A stretch of DNA of 49,062 nucleotides, taken from Pseudomonadota bacterium. GTDB lineage: Bacteria > Pseudomonadota > Alphaproteobacteria > Acetobacterales > Acetobacteraceae. This document shows, piece by piece, positions 22,040 through 29,980 of this stretch. The stretch is taken from contig JAKAWQ010000021.1 in assembly GCA_021816925.1 (NCBI GenBank), forward strand, positions 1 through 49,062. The letters are read 5' to 3'. Position 1 is the stretch's first letter; each line of letters begins with the position of its first letter. A program made the translations under genes and the position numbers. Under the pieces are notes generated by a model. It ran no database searches, was not told the origin of the DNA, and was given only the letters and a program-made list of their open reading frames with translations.

Positions 22040-22585
22040 TCAGTGCCCTTCCTGCCCTTTGCCGGCTGCGCCGCTCAGGCGGTCCATCAGGGCAAGCAGA
22101 ACGCCGGAAACGACGATCACGAGCTGGATCACGACCTGCCAGAAAATGGCGCGATCCTGCTTCTGCCCCGGATAGACGAAGCTCTCGAGCAGGCGGATCG
22201 TGGAAATGCCGATGATCGCGCCGATCAGCTTCAATTTGATGGTACTCAGATCGAAGCTGCCCATTTGCGCGACATGGTCGGACACCGGAATCCCCATGAT
22301 GCGCGCGATGAAGCCTCCGTAGCCGGCGAGCGCAACCACTATCAGGAGGTTGCCGACCAGGGAAAGATCGACGAGCGAGAGGGCGAGCAGGATCAGATTG
22401 GTGTCGGAAGTGCGGAGAACCGCAGGAATGGCCACGACCAGTTCCTGGAGGAACTTCACCATGATGAGCGCGAGCATCACGGTCAGGCCGAGATAGATCG
22501 GCGCCATCAGCCAACTGCCGAGCGCAATCGTCCGCTCCATCAGGCGCCCCAGGCGCGTCCCTGCGTCGGGCTTCCGCTCGCTCAT
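22040..22585 (-). CDS. UPF0114/YqhA-family membrane protein
   Basis: A 181-residue inner-membrane protein with four hydrophobic segments (roughly residues 22-45, 60-85, 110-135 and 150-170). The family hallmarks are the GSWLMAPIYLGLTVMLALI first helix and the FDLSTIKLKLIGAIIGISTIRLLESF segment. Function is not established for the family. AGGAGG lies 6 bases before the ATG at 22585, which settles the start although the frame is open upstream. It lies 44 bases downstream of kup on the same strand and may be co-transcribed. Confidence 0.85.
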   Translation of the reverse strand: MSERKPDAGTRLGRLMERTIALGSWLMAPIYLGLTVMLALIMVKFLQELVVAIPAVLRTSDTNLILLALSLVDLSLVGNLLIVVALAGYGGFIARIMGIPVSDHVAQMGSFDLSTIKLKLIGAIIGISTIRLLESFVYPGQKQDRAIFWQVVIQLVIVVSGVLLALMDRLSGAAGKGQEGH

Positions 22586-22629
22586 CCGCTTCCTCCTTTC
22601 GGTCGCGCCGGCGCGGGGGCTTTCCCCGT

Positions 22630-24534
22630 TCAGATCGCAACCCTGACCCCTAGCTCCACCACCCGGTCGGCGGGGATGCGGAAGAATTCCGTGGCAGGCA
22701 CGGCGTTGCGGGCCATCACCAGGAACAGCCACAGCCGCCAGAACGGCATCTTCGGCACCGTTGCCGGCACCAGGAGTTCGCGGCCGAGGAAATAGCTCAC
22801 CTGCATCGGATCGAAGCCGATCCCTTCGCTACGCAGCGCTTCCAGCGCGCGTGGAATGTTCGGGCTCTCCATGAACCCGTAGCGCAGCCCGACGCGGAAA
22901 ATGCCGGGGGACAGCTCCTTGACCTCCGCGCGCTCCGCCGCCTCCACTTCCGGCACGTCGAGCGTGTTCACGGTCACCAGCAGCACCTTCTCATGCAGCA
23001 CCTTGTTGTGTTTGAGGTTGTGCAGGAGCGCCGAAGGCACGAAGTCCGGGTTGCCGGTCAGGAACACGGCGATGCCCGGCACCCGGACGATGCGCGAGGC
23101 CGGCAGCCGGGCCAGGAACGAGGCGAGCGGCAGGCTGTCCTGCCGCCAGCGCGCGAACAGAAGGTCCCGCCCGCGCTTCCAGGTGTTCATCAGACCCATC
23201 AGGGCTGCCGCCAGCACCAGCGGCACCCAGCCGCCCTCGGGCAGCTTCAGCATGTTGGCGGCGAAGAACACGCTGTCGATGACGAGGAAGAACCCGAACA
23301 CCCCCGCCGAGGCGGCGCGTGTCCAGCCGAATTGGCGGCGGAACACCACCATCGCGAGCAGCGCCGTGCAGATGAAGGTGCCGGTGACGGCTATCCCGTA
23401 GGCCGCCGCCAGGTTGTCGCTGGTGCGGAAGGAAAGGACGAGCAGCAGCACGCCCACTGCCAGCGCCGAGTTCACTTGCGGGGCGTAGATCTGTCCCTCT
23501 TCGGTCGAACTCGTATGTCTGACCGTGATGCGCGGCAGGAAGCCGAGCTGCACGCATTGCCGCGCGAGCGAAAAGGCGCCCGAGATCAGGGCCTGGCTCG
23601 CGATCACGGTGGCGACCGTCGCCAGCACCACCATCGGCAGCCGGACCACGTGCGGCACGAGGAGGAAGAACGGGTTGGCGAGCGCCTTCGGCTCACGCAG
23701 CAGGAGCGCGCCCTGTCCGAAATAATTGAGCAGGAGCGCCGGCAACACGAACGCGAGCCAGGTACGCCGGATCGGCCGCGGCCCGAAATGCCCCATGTCC
23801 GCGTAAAGCGCCTCCGCTCCGGTGACCGCCAGCACCACCGCGCCGAGCGAGACGAACGCGATCCAGCCGTGCCGGAGGCAGAAGCGGACGCCGTAGTGCG
23901 GCGAGAAGGCCAGCAGCACGCCCGGATTGCGTGCGATCTCGGCCGCGCCCGCCACGCCGATCGCGGCGAACCAGAGCACCATCACCGGCCCGAACAGCCG
24001 CCCGATCCGCCCGGTGCCGCGCGACTGGATCGCGAAGAGGGCGATGATCACCACCACGGCGATCGGCAGGTCGTATTCGCGCAGGCTCGGCGCGGTGACG
24101 TCGAGCCCCTCCACGGCCGAGAGCACCGAGATTGCGGGCGTGATCAGCCCGTCCCCGAACAGGAGGCAAGCCCCGGTAATGCCGATCACCGCGAGAATTG
24201 CCCGCGTCCCGGCCTTGGGCGAAACCCGCTGCGCCAGTGCCATCAGCGCGAGGATGCCGCCCTCGCCGTGATTGTCCGCGCGCATCACGAGCAGCACGTA
24301 TTTCACCGTGACGATCAGCACGAGCGCCCAGAAGACGAGCGAGAGAATGCCGAGCACTTCGACCGGGCCGCTTCTGCCGCCGGCGAAGAGGGCGAGGCTT
24401 GCGTGCATCGTGTAGAGCGGGCTCGTGCCGATATCGCCATAGACGACGCCGAGCACAGCAACCATCGTGCCGAGCCGCCACGCCGCCGGCCTGGCAGCCG
24501 CCGCCATCCGGTTCGTCTCGGCGATGTCTCTCAT
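22630..24534 (-). CDS. kup: Kup-family low-affinity potassium uptake protein
   Basis: Inner-membrane K+/H+ symporter family protein, 634 residues: about 12 transmembrane helices in the first 430 residues and a soluble C-terminal domain. The diagnostic start is [15 protein letters not shown] near residue 28, followed by [17 protein letters not shown] and [25 protein letters not shown] at the start of the cytosolic domain. ATG 24534 is preferred to an upstream in-frame start because Kup proteins begin about 25 residues before GDIGTSPLY. Confidence 0.95.
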   Translation of the reverse strand: MRDIAETNRMAAAARPAAWRLGTMVAVLGVVYGDIGTSPLYTMHASLALFAGGRSGPVEVLGILSLVFWALVLIVTVKYVLLVMRADNHGEGGILALMALAQRVSPKAGTRAILAVIGITGACLLFGDGLITPAISVLSAVEGLDVTAPSLREYDLPIAVVVIIALFAIQSRGTGRIGRLFGPVMVLWFAAIGVAGAAEIARNPGVLLAFSPHYGVRFCLRHGWIAFVSLGAVVLAVTGAEALYADMGHFGPRPIRRTWLAFVLPALLLNYFGQGALLLREPKALANPFFLLVPHVVRLPMVVLATVATVIASQALISGAFSLARQCVQLGFLPRITVRHTSSTEEGQIYAPQVNSALAVGVLLLVLSFRTSDNLAAAYGIAVTGTFICTALLAMVVFRRQFGWTRAASAGVFGFFLVIDSVFFAANMLKLPEGGWVPLVLAAALMGLMNTWKRGRDLLFARWRQDSLPLASFLARLPASRIVRVPGIAVFLTGNPDFVPSALLHNLKHNKVLHEKVLLVTVNTLDVPEVEAAERAEVKELSPGIFRVGLRYGFMESPNIPRALEALRSEGIGFDPMQVSYFLGRELLVPATVPKMPFWRLWLFLVMARNAVPATEFFRIPADRVVELGVRVAI

Positions 24535-24664
24535 GGCTGAGCCGGGTTTTCCTCGCTGGCCGGGACGCGGCACGGCCCGGGGGCTGAGCTCAGGCGGGGC
24601 GCGGAGCAAGTCCGATACCCCTGTTGCGCTGCGGCAGGCAAGCCCGAGGCCCGAGACCGAGGCG

Positions 24665-25351
24665 TCAGCCGCGCGGACCGAAGATGGCCGTGCCCACCCG
24701 GACGTGCGTCGCGCCATGTGCGATCGCCGCTTCGAAATCGGCCGACATCCCCATCGAGAGCGCCGGAAGCCCGTGCCGCGCCGCGCACGCGGCGAGCCAG
24801 GCGAAGTGCGGTGCCGGATCGCGGCCTGCCGGGGGGATGCACATCAGCCCGCGGAGCGCTTCGGCGAAGCGCTGCCGGCAGGCCTCGATGAACGCGTCGG
24901 CCGCGCTCCGCGCGACCCCCGACTTCTGCGGTTCCTCGGCCACGTTCACCTCGACGAGGAGCGCGGGTGTCCGCCCCTCCTCATCGATCGCCCTCGCGAT
25001 CGCCTCGGCCAGCCGCGGCCGGTCGAGGCTCTCGATCACGTCGGCGAGCCGGACCGCTTGCCTCGCCTTGTTGGTCTGGAGCGTCCCGATCAGGTGGAGC
25101 CTGAGGTCGGGATGGCCGGCCTTGAGGTCCGGGAATTTCTCCATGGCCTCCTGCATCCGGTTCTCGCCGAAATGTTTCTGCCCGGCGGCGAGCGCGGCCC
25201 GGATCGCGGCCTCGGGGTGCATCTTGGAAACGGCGACCAGCGTGACATCCTCCGCCCGGCGGCCCGCCGCGGCAGCGGCGGCGGCGATGCGCGCCCGCAC
25301 GCGGGCAAGGTTTTGCGTGATAGCTTCGGCAATCGGAGCGGTTTCATTCAT
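24665..25351 (-). CDS. YggS-family pyridoxal-phosphate homeostasis protein
   Basis: A 228-residue single-domain PLP-binding barrel (PLPBP/YggS), a cytosolic protein that buffers PLP and affects amino-acid and keto-acid balance. The PLP lysine is Lys43 in [12 protein letters not shown]. Other family motifs are [44 protein letters not shown] and the phosphate site [28 protein letters not shown]. The start at 25351 overlaps the start of the divergent ThiE-like gene; an upstream ATG at 25366 is also possible. Neither has a good ribosome-binding site. Confidence 0.93.
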   Translation of the reverse strand: MNETAPIAEAITQNLARVRARIAAAAAAAGRRAEDVTLVAVSKMHPEAAIRAALAAGQKHFGENRMQEAMEKFPDLKAGHPDLRLHLIGTLQTNKARQAVRLADVIESLDRPRLAEAIARAIDEEGRTPALLVEVNVAEEPQKSGVARSAADAFIEACRQRFAEALRGLMCIPPAGRDPAPHFAWLAACAARHGLPALSMGMSADFEAAIAHGATHVRVGTAIFGPRG

Positions 25352-25925
25352 GGACACGAGGCTCATCGCCTGGGCGCGTGCGGTCAAGGCACGGCGCCGC
25401 CTTCCTCTGCCGACCCTTTGGCTCTTCACCGACGAACGCCGCCTGCCCGACCCGCTTCCGGCCGTGGCCCGGCTTCCCCCTGGTCTTGCCGGGGTTGTCT
25501 TCCGCCATGACGAAGCGGCGGGCCGCGCCGCGCTCGGCCGGGCCCTGGCCAGGCTCTGCCGCGCCCGGCGGCTCGTCCTGGTCGTTGCCGGCGACGTGCG
25601 CCTCGCCGCCAACTTGCACGCCGGGCTGCATCATCGTCGCGGCCGGCGGACAGTGCCGTGGCCAAGGCGCGGCGTCCTGACGGCCTCGGCGCATGATCGG
25701 GCCGAGCTCGCCCGCGCCGCCCGCGCCGGCGCGGATATCGTCTTTCTCGGGCCGGCCTTCGCGACGGCGAGCCATCCCGGTCAGCGCCCGCTCGGGCCGG
25801 TCCGCTGGAACCTGCTTGCCCGCCGGGCGAGCATACCCGTAGCGGCGCTCGGCGGCGTCACCGGGAAAAGCATCCGCGCGCTGCCCCGTGCGGCAGCCGC
25901 AGCCGCGATCGGGGCTCTCGCCTGA
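25350..25925 (+). CDS. thiamine-phosphate-synthase-like (ThiE/TenI superfamily) protein
   Basis: A 191-residue small TIM barrel. ThiE/TenI-like elements are LWLFTDERRLPDP at the first strand, then [34 protein letters not shown] (the HS-like and GP-x-F-x-T loop) and IPVAALGGVTGKSIRALP (the phosphate-binding GG motif). The canonical ThiE QLRxK region is not obvious; the N-terminal half is Arg/Ala-rich and shortened relative to E. coli ThiE. It could be a true thiamine-phosphate synthase or a TenI-like paralogue. Its ATG shares the CATG 25349-25352 with the divergent yggS-type gene. Confidence 0.72.
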   Translation: MDTRLIAWARAVKARRRLPLPTLWLFTDERRLPDPLPAVARLPPGLAGVVFRHDEAAGRAALGRALARLCRARRLVLVVAGDVRLAANLHAGLHHRRGRRTVPWPRRGVLTASAHDRAELARAARAGADIVFLGPAFATASHPGQRPLGPVRWNLLARRASIPVAALGGVTGKSIRALPRAAAAAAIGALA

Positions 25926-26118
25926 GCGAGTGTTGCCGTCGGGCCACAGTGTTTCGGAAATGCCATGGCGAGCCGCGAGTCCCAGTTGCGGGCGCTCGCC
26001 GGCGGTGTCCATAGTCCGTCCGGTCAAATGCGCCCCGACGTGCGAGGCCTTTGCCGGAGTGGTCATCCGGCGCCAGGACCGGGCGGACGGGGAAGCCGGC
26101 GAACAGAGGAGGATGTCG

Positions 26119-27465
26119 ATGCGTAAACTCTTGCTCACCACCACGGCGGTGCTCGGTGCCGCCATGGGCATCGCCGGCGTGGCGAACGCCCAGGAGGGCA
26201 TGCCTCCGCCTCCGGCCGGGATGCCGGGGCCAGGGTTTGGAGTCAGCGGAACAGCGCCTCCCAGTGCCGCGATCATGGCGGTCGCTCCCGGCGTCACGGC
26301 GCCGGGCAGCTTCGTCGTCCACCTCAACGGCCGCATCAACTGGTATGCGGGCGTCGAAGGTTCTTCGGCTGACCAGGTCGGGGGCTCGAAGCTCGATTCG
26401 TACTCGTTCCAGGGCTACATCCGGCTTTATCCCGGCTTCAACGCGGTCGCGTCGAACGGCCTGAAATACGGCGTCGTCGCCGAAATCCGCATGCCTGGCA
26501 GCAACTTCACCGGCGCCGGGATTTCGCCCGGGGCCACTTCCGGCAACGAGACATTGTTCTGGCGGCGCGCCTACGGCTATGTCGGCACCGATCAGTTGGG
26601 CACCTTCTCGTTCGGCGCGCAGCCGGGGCCGATGACCATCTTCCAGACCGGCACGTTCGAAGGCTTCAATGACGGCGCGTGGAACGGCGACGCGCCGGGC
26701 TTCGGTCCGGGCGTGACGTACCCGAACTTCCCCTTCACGGATACCGGAGGGCTCTACACCAGCAACAAGATCGTCTATCTCTCGCCCAACTTCTCGGGCT
26801 TCCAGTTCGGCGTCGGTTTCGAGCCGAACACCTCGAACCTCTGGAACAGCCCGGGCTGCGGCTTTGCGGGGCCTACGTGTAACACGCTTGCTTCGAGCCC
26901 GATTCCTGGTGAGAGCGCACGCCGGCGCAACACGATCGATGTCGGCGGCAGCTACTCGCACGCGTTCAGCGGCGTCGGCCTCGACATCGGCGGCGGCTAC
27001 ATCGCCTCCGAGCACGTGAGCTCACCCGGCCTGCAACACAACGGGCTTTCGGTCGGCGCCATCGGGGCCACGCTCTCCTATGCCGGGTTCACCGTCGGCG
27101 GCGACCTGAGCTACGGCCAGCAGAACTTCGACTACTCGCTGCAGCCGAAGGGCGGCGTGGATGAGTTGGCCTACATGGTGGGCGGCCAATATCAGGCCGG
27201 GCCCTACGTGGTGGGCGCGAGCTACTTCAAGACCACCTACGCCGGCGCCTGGACCCCGGGCAGCACCGTCGCGCGCACCGAGAACGACCAGGGCGTGGCG
27301 GTCGGCGGTACCTATAACCTCGTTCCCGGCATGGCGCTCTATCTCTCCTACCTCTACGGCCAGCGCCATCAGCTGGGGTACGACTTCAACGCCGGCGGAG
27401 CCGGGCCCGGCGGCAACAACACGCACGTGAACATCTTCGCCCTCGGCAGCGTTCTCTCCTGGTAG
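26119..27465 (+). CDS. outer-membrane porin, first of a tandem pair
   Basis: A 448-residue beta-barrel protein with a Sec signal peptide (MRKLLLTTTAVLGAAMGIAGVANA-QE, cleavage near residue 24). A Pro/Gly/Met-rich linker of about 50 residues leads to alternating amphipathic strands beginning FVVHLNGRINWYAGVEG. The protein ends in an aromatic residue (VLSW), as the barrel-assembly signal requires. AGAGGAGG ends 6 bases before ATG 26119, so this start is preferred over the overlapping ATG 26113. Paralogous to the next gene over its full length, including an 80-bp identical tract. Transported solute unknown. Confidence 0.85.
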   Translation: MRKLLLTTTAVLGAAMGIAGVANAQEGMPPPPAGMPGPGFGVSGTAPPSAAIMAVAPGVTAPGSFVVHLNGRINWYAGVEGSSADQVGGSKLDSYSFQGYIRLYPGFNAVASNGLKYGVVAEIRMPGSNFTGAGISPGATSGNETLFWRRAYGYVGTDQLGTFSFGAQPGPMTIFQTGTFEGFNDGAWNGDAPGFGPGVTYPNFPFTDTGGLYTSNKIVYLSPNFSGFQFGVGFEPNTSNLWNSPGCGFAGPTCNTLASSPIPGESARRRNTIDVGGSYSHAFSGVGLDIGGGYIASEHVSSPGLQHNGLSVGAIGATLSYAGFTVGGDLSYGQQNFDYSLQPKGGVDELAYMVGGQYQAGPYVVGASYFKTTYAGAWTPGSTVARTENDQGVAVGGTYNLVPGMALYLSYLYGQRHQLGYDFNAGGAGPGGNNTHVNIFALGSVLSW

Positions 27466-27491
27466 CCTGAACACACGATCCGATCTCCTGA

Positions 27492-27521
27492 AAGGGCGGC
27501 GGGAGTGATCCCGCCGCCCTT
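27492..27521 (+). terminator. Rho-independent terminator after first porin
   Basis: A perfect 13-bp stem, AAGGGCGGCGGGA (27492-27504) with TCCCGCCGCCCTT (27509-27521), a GTGA loop and a following CTCTTTT. It lies 26 bases past the porin stop. Confidence 0.9.
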
Positions 27522-27616
27522 CTCTTTTGCCCTGCTCCCCGGCTTCCGCCCGCAAGATTCCGAGACGATTCGCCCGCTTGATCTACGTCATGGCAGCGGT
27601 GCTTCGAAGGGCGTTG

Positions 27617-27649
27617 TTTGCAAAACGAAGCCCGGCTTCGTTTTGCAAA
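27617..27649. repeat. 33-nt palindrome in the inter-porin spacer
   Basis: TTTGCAAAACGAAGCC (27617-27632), a single central C, then its exact complement GGCTTCGTTTTGCAAA (27634-27649). It is relatively AT-rich against the surrounding GC-rich DNA and sits 171 bases upstream of the second porin start. No run of T follows. It could be an operator for a dimeric regulator, a protein-binding repeat or the footprint of a small mobile element. Apart from this and the terminator, 27522-27807 shows no gene that I can support. Confidence 0.7.
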
Positions 27650-27820
27650 ACTTGGCGAAGGCCGGCTTCACCGGAGGGCGGGTACGGCTGAGCGAAAAAC
27701 GATGCGAAGAGTTCCCTGACCCGATCAGGCCATTGCCCGAGGAGGAGGTGGAGGTAAAGCGCATCGGCGTCGCGGGACCGCAACGAGGCCGCTCGAGTTG
27801 GCGAGGAAAGGAAAATCGTG

Positions 27821-29179
27821 ATGCGCAGACTGTTGCTGACAACCGCGGCCGCGCTCGGCGTTGCCATGGGATTGGCCGGGGCCGCGACTGCCCAAGAGGC
27901 GCTGGCTAAGCCGCCGCCCGGCGTGCCGGGGCCGATGTTCGGGGTTGGCGGCCTCGGCGTGCCGCCTGCAGGAGCGGCGATGGCGGCGGCTCCGGGCGTG
28001 GCAGCCCCGAACAGCTTCGTCGTACACTTTAACGGCCGTTTGAACTGGTACGCGGGCGTGGAGGGCTCCTCGGCGGATCAGCACGCCGGCTCGAAGCTCG
28101 ATCCCCTTTCTTTCCAGGGTTACATTCGGCTCTACCCCGGCTTCGACGCAGTCGCGGCGAACGGCCTGAAATACGGCGTGGTCGCCGAGATCAGGATGCC
28201 TGGCAGCAACTTCACCGGCGCCGGGATTTCGCCCGGGGCCACTTCCGGCAACGAGACATTGTTCTGGCGGCGCGCTTACGGCTATGTCGGCACCGACCAG
28301 CTCGGCACCTTGCGGTTCGGCATGGGTGACGGGCCGTCTTCGATCTTCGTGACCGGCACGTTCGAAGGCTTCAACGACAGCGGCTGGAACGGAGACGTGC
28401 CGGGCTTTGCCCCGAGCGCCACGTTTGCCTTCTATCCGTTCCCCGACGTCGGGGCCACCTATACCAGCGACAAGATCGTCTATCTCTCGCCAGTCTTCTC
28501 GGGGTTCCAGTTCGGCGTCGGCTTCGAGCCCAATACCTCGAACCTTTGGAACGCGCCGGGTTGCGCCTTCGCCGCAACCACTTGCAATGCACTTTCGGCG
28601 AGCCCCGTTCCCGGGGGAAGTGCCCGGCGGCGCAACACGATCGATGTCGGCGGCAGCTACGCTCAGGAATTCGACGGCGTCGGTATCGATATCGGCGGGG
28701 CGTACATGGCTTCCGAGCACGTGAGCGCGCCCGGTATCCAGTACAACGGCCTCTCGGTCGTGGACGTCGGCGCCACGGTCTCCTACGCCGGATTGACGGT
28801 CGGCGGCAACGTCAACTACGGCCAGCAGAACTACGACTATTCGCTGCAGCCCAGGAGCGGTGTCGATTCGCTCGCCTTCATGCTCGGCGGGCAATACCAG
28901 GCAGGTCCTTACGTGATCGGTGCGAGCTATTTCAAGAGCAAGTTCGCCGGCGGCTCCGCGATCTCGACGCCGCTCACGCCCGTTGCGCGGGCCGAAACGG
29001 ACCAGGGCGTTGCGGCCGGTGGGACTTACGACCTGGCTCCCGGCATGGCGCTTTATCTTTCCTACCTTTATGGCCAGCGCCACCAGGCGGGCTATGATTT
29101 CTACACGGGTGGGCCCGGGACGGCGGGCAACAACACCCACGTGAACATCTTTGCCCTCGGCACGGTGATGAAGTGGTAG
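27821..29179 (+). CDS. outer-membrane porin, second of a tandem pair
   Basis: A 452-residue paralogue of the preceding porin with the same layout: signal peptide (MRRLLLTTAAALGVAMGLAGAATA-QE), a Pro/Gly/Ala-rich linker, and strands starting FVVHFNGRLNWYAGVEGSSADQ and ending VMKW. AAGGAA lies 7 bases before ATG 27821; a GTG at 27818 is adjacent. Differences from copy one concentrate in likely loop segments (for example SKFAGGSAISTPLTP against TTYAGAWTPGST), whereas barrel strands are conserved. Each copy has its own terminator hairpin and spacer, so the two can be expressed separately. Confidence 0.85.
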   Translation: MRRLLLTTAAALGVAMGLAGAATAQEALAKPPPGVPGPMFGVGGLGVPPAGAAMAAAPGVAAPNSFVVHFNGRLNWYAGVEGSSADQHAGSKLDPLSFQGYIRLYPGFDAVAANGLKYGVVAEIRMPGSNFTGAGISPGATSGNETLFWRRAYGYVGTDQLGTLRFGMGDGPSSIFVTGTFEGFNDSGWNGDVPGFAPSATFAFYPFPDVGATYTSDKIVYLSPVFSGFQFGVGFEPNTSNLWNAPGCAFAATTCNALSASPVPGGSARRRNTIDVGGSYAQEFDGVGIDIGGAYMASEHVSAPGIQYNGLSVVDVGATVSYAGLTVGGNVNYGQQNYDYSLQPRSGVDSLAFMLGGQYQAGPYVIGASYFKSKFAGGSAISTPLTPVARAETDQGVAAGGTYDLAPGMALYLSYLYGQRHQAGYDFYTGGPGTAGNNTHVNIFALGTVMKW

Positions 29180-29210
29180 CCTGACCACCGGGTTCGCGGC
29201 CTTCGAAACG

Positions 29211-29236
29211 GGGCGGCGGAAGCAATTTCGCCGCCC
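29211..29236 (+). terminator. terminator after second porin
   Basis: GGGCGGCGGAA (29211-29221) pairs with TTTCGCCGCCC (29226-29236; one G-T pair) across a GCAA loop, followed by TTCTTC, 31 bases past the porin stop. Confidence 0.8.
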
Positions 29237-29331
29237 TTCTTCATGCCCGCCGGCCCTTGGCGCGCGCGGCGCAAGCGGCTAGAGAACGTGGTTCCCGTGA
29301 TATCGGGGCGTCTGGGTAGATCCGATCAACA

Positions 29332-29868
29332 ATGACATCTCGTGCGCGCGCGCTTTCCGGCCTGCTGCTTCTGCCGCTCCTCTCGGGCTGCGGCGTGTTT
29401 TCCAGTTCGCAGGGCATAAACCCGGCCATCACCTCACCCCAGAGCGTGGGGCCGGGCTCGAACGTCGCCGGCTCGCTGTTCGGCCCGCAGGGCCTCTCGG
29501 TCAACCTCCTCGGAAAGAGCCGCGCCAACAGCACTGCCGGCGCCGCGCTCGGCGTCAATGCGTATCTCTGGCGCGGTGCGCTCGACACGCTCTCGTTCAT
29601 GCCGCTCTCTTCGGCGGATCCCTTCGGGGGCGTGATCATCACGGACTGGTGGCAGCCGCCGCAGGCGCCCGACGAGCGCTTCAAGGCAACCGCCTACATC
29701 CTCGGCCGCGAGCTCAGCGCTGCGGCGCTCCGCCTTTCGATCTTCCGCCAGGTGCTGAAGGGCGGGCACTGGGTGGATGCCGCCGTGAGCCCCGAGACCG
29801 TTTCCGAGATCGAGAACCGGGTGCTCGACCGCGCCCGCACGCTGCGCGCCGAATCGGGCACGCCCTAG
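29332..29868 (+). CDS. DUF3576 domain lipoprotein
   Basis: A 178-residue lipoprotein: signal peptide ending in LLSG-C (lipidated Cys20, MTSRARALSGLLLLPLLSGC), then a short linker and the DUF3576 core, seen as GVNAYLWRGALDTLSFMPLSSADPFGGVIITDWW and ATAYILGRELSAAALRLSIFRQV. The family is largely alphaproteobacterial and characteristically precedes leuS-lptE-holA, as here. A role in envelope maintenance is inferred from lipidation and from the linkage to lptE; no biochemical function is known to me. Confidence 0.88.
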   Translation: MTSRARALSGLLLLPLLSGCGVFSSSQGINPAITSPQSVGPGSNVAGSLFGPQGLSVNLLGKSRANSTAGAALGVNAYLWRGALDTLSFMPLSSADPFGGVIITDWWQPPQAPDERFKATAYILGRELSAAALRLSIFRQVLKGGHWVDAAVSPETVSEIENRVLDRARTLRAESGTP

Positions 29869-29895
29869 AGCATGATGATTTCCGATCATCATGCT
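29869..29895 (+). terminator. hairpin after the DUF3576 gene
   Basis: AGCATGATGAT (29869-29879) and ATCATCATGCT (29885-29895) form a perfect 11-bp stem with loop TTCCG, starting directly at the stop codon. Only a weak T-rich stretch (GTTGTT) follows. The palindrome resembles the AGAGCATGAT-type dispersed intergenic hairpins of alphaproteobacteria. Confidence 0.6.
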
Positions 29896-29980
29896 GTAGG
29901 GTTGTTCGGGCGATCAATCTCATGGTTTCGGCGGATCGCTCCACGATTCCGCCGGAAGCCATATTGATCTTGAGCGGGCG

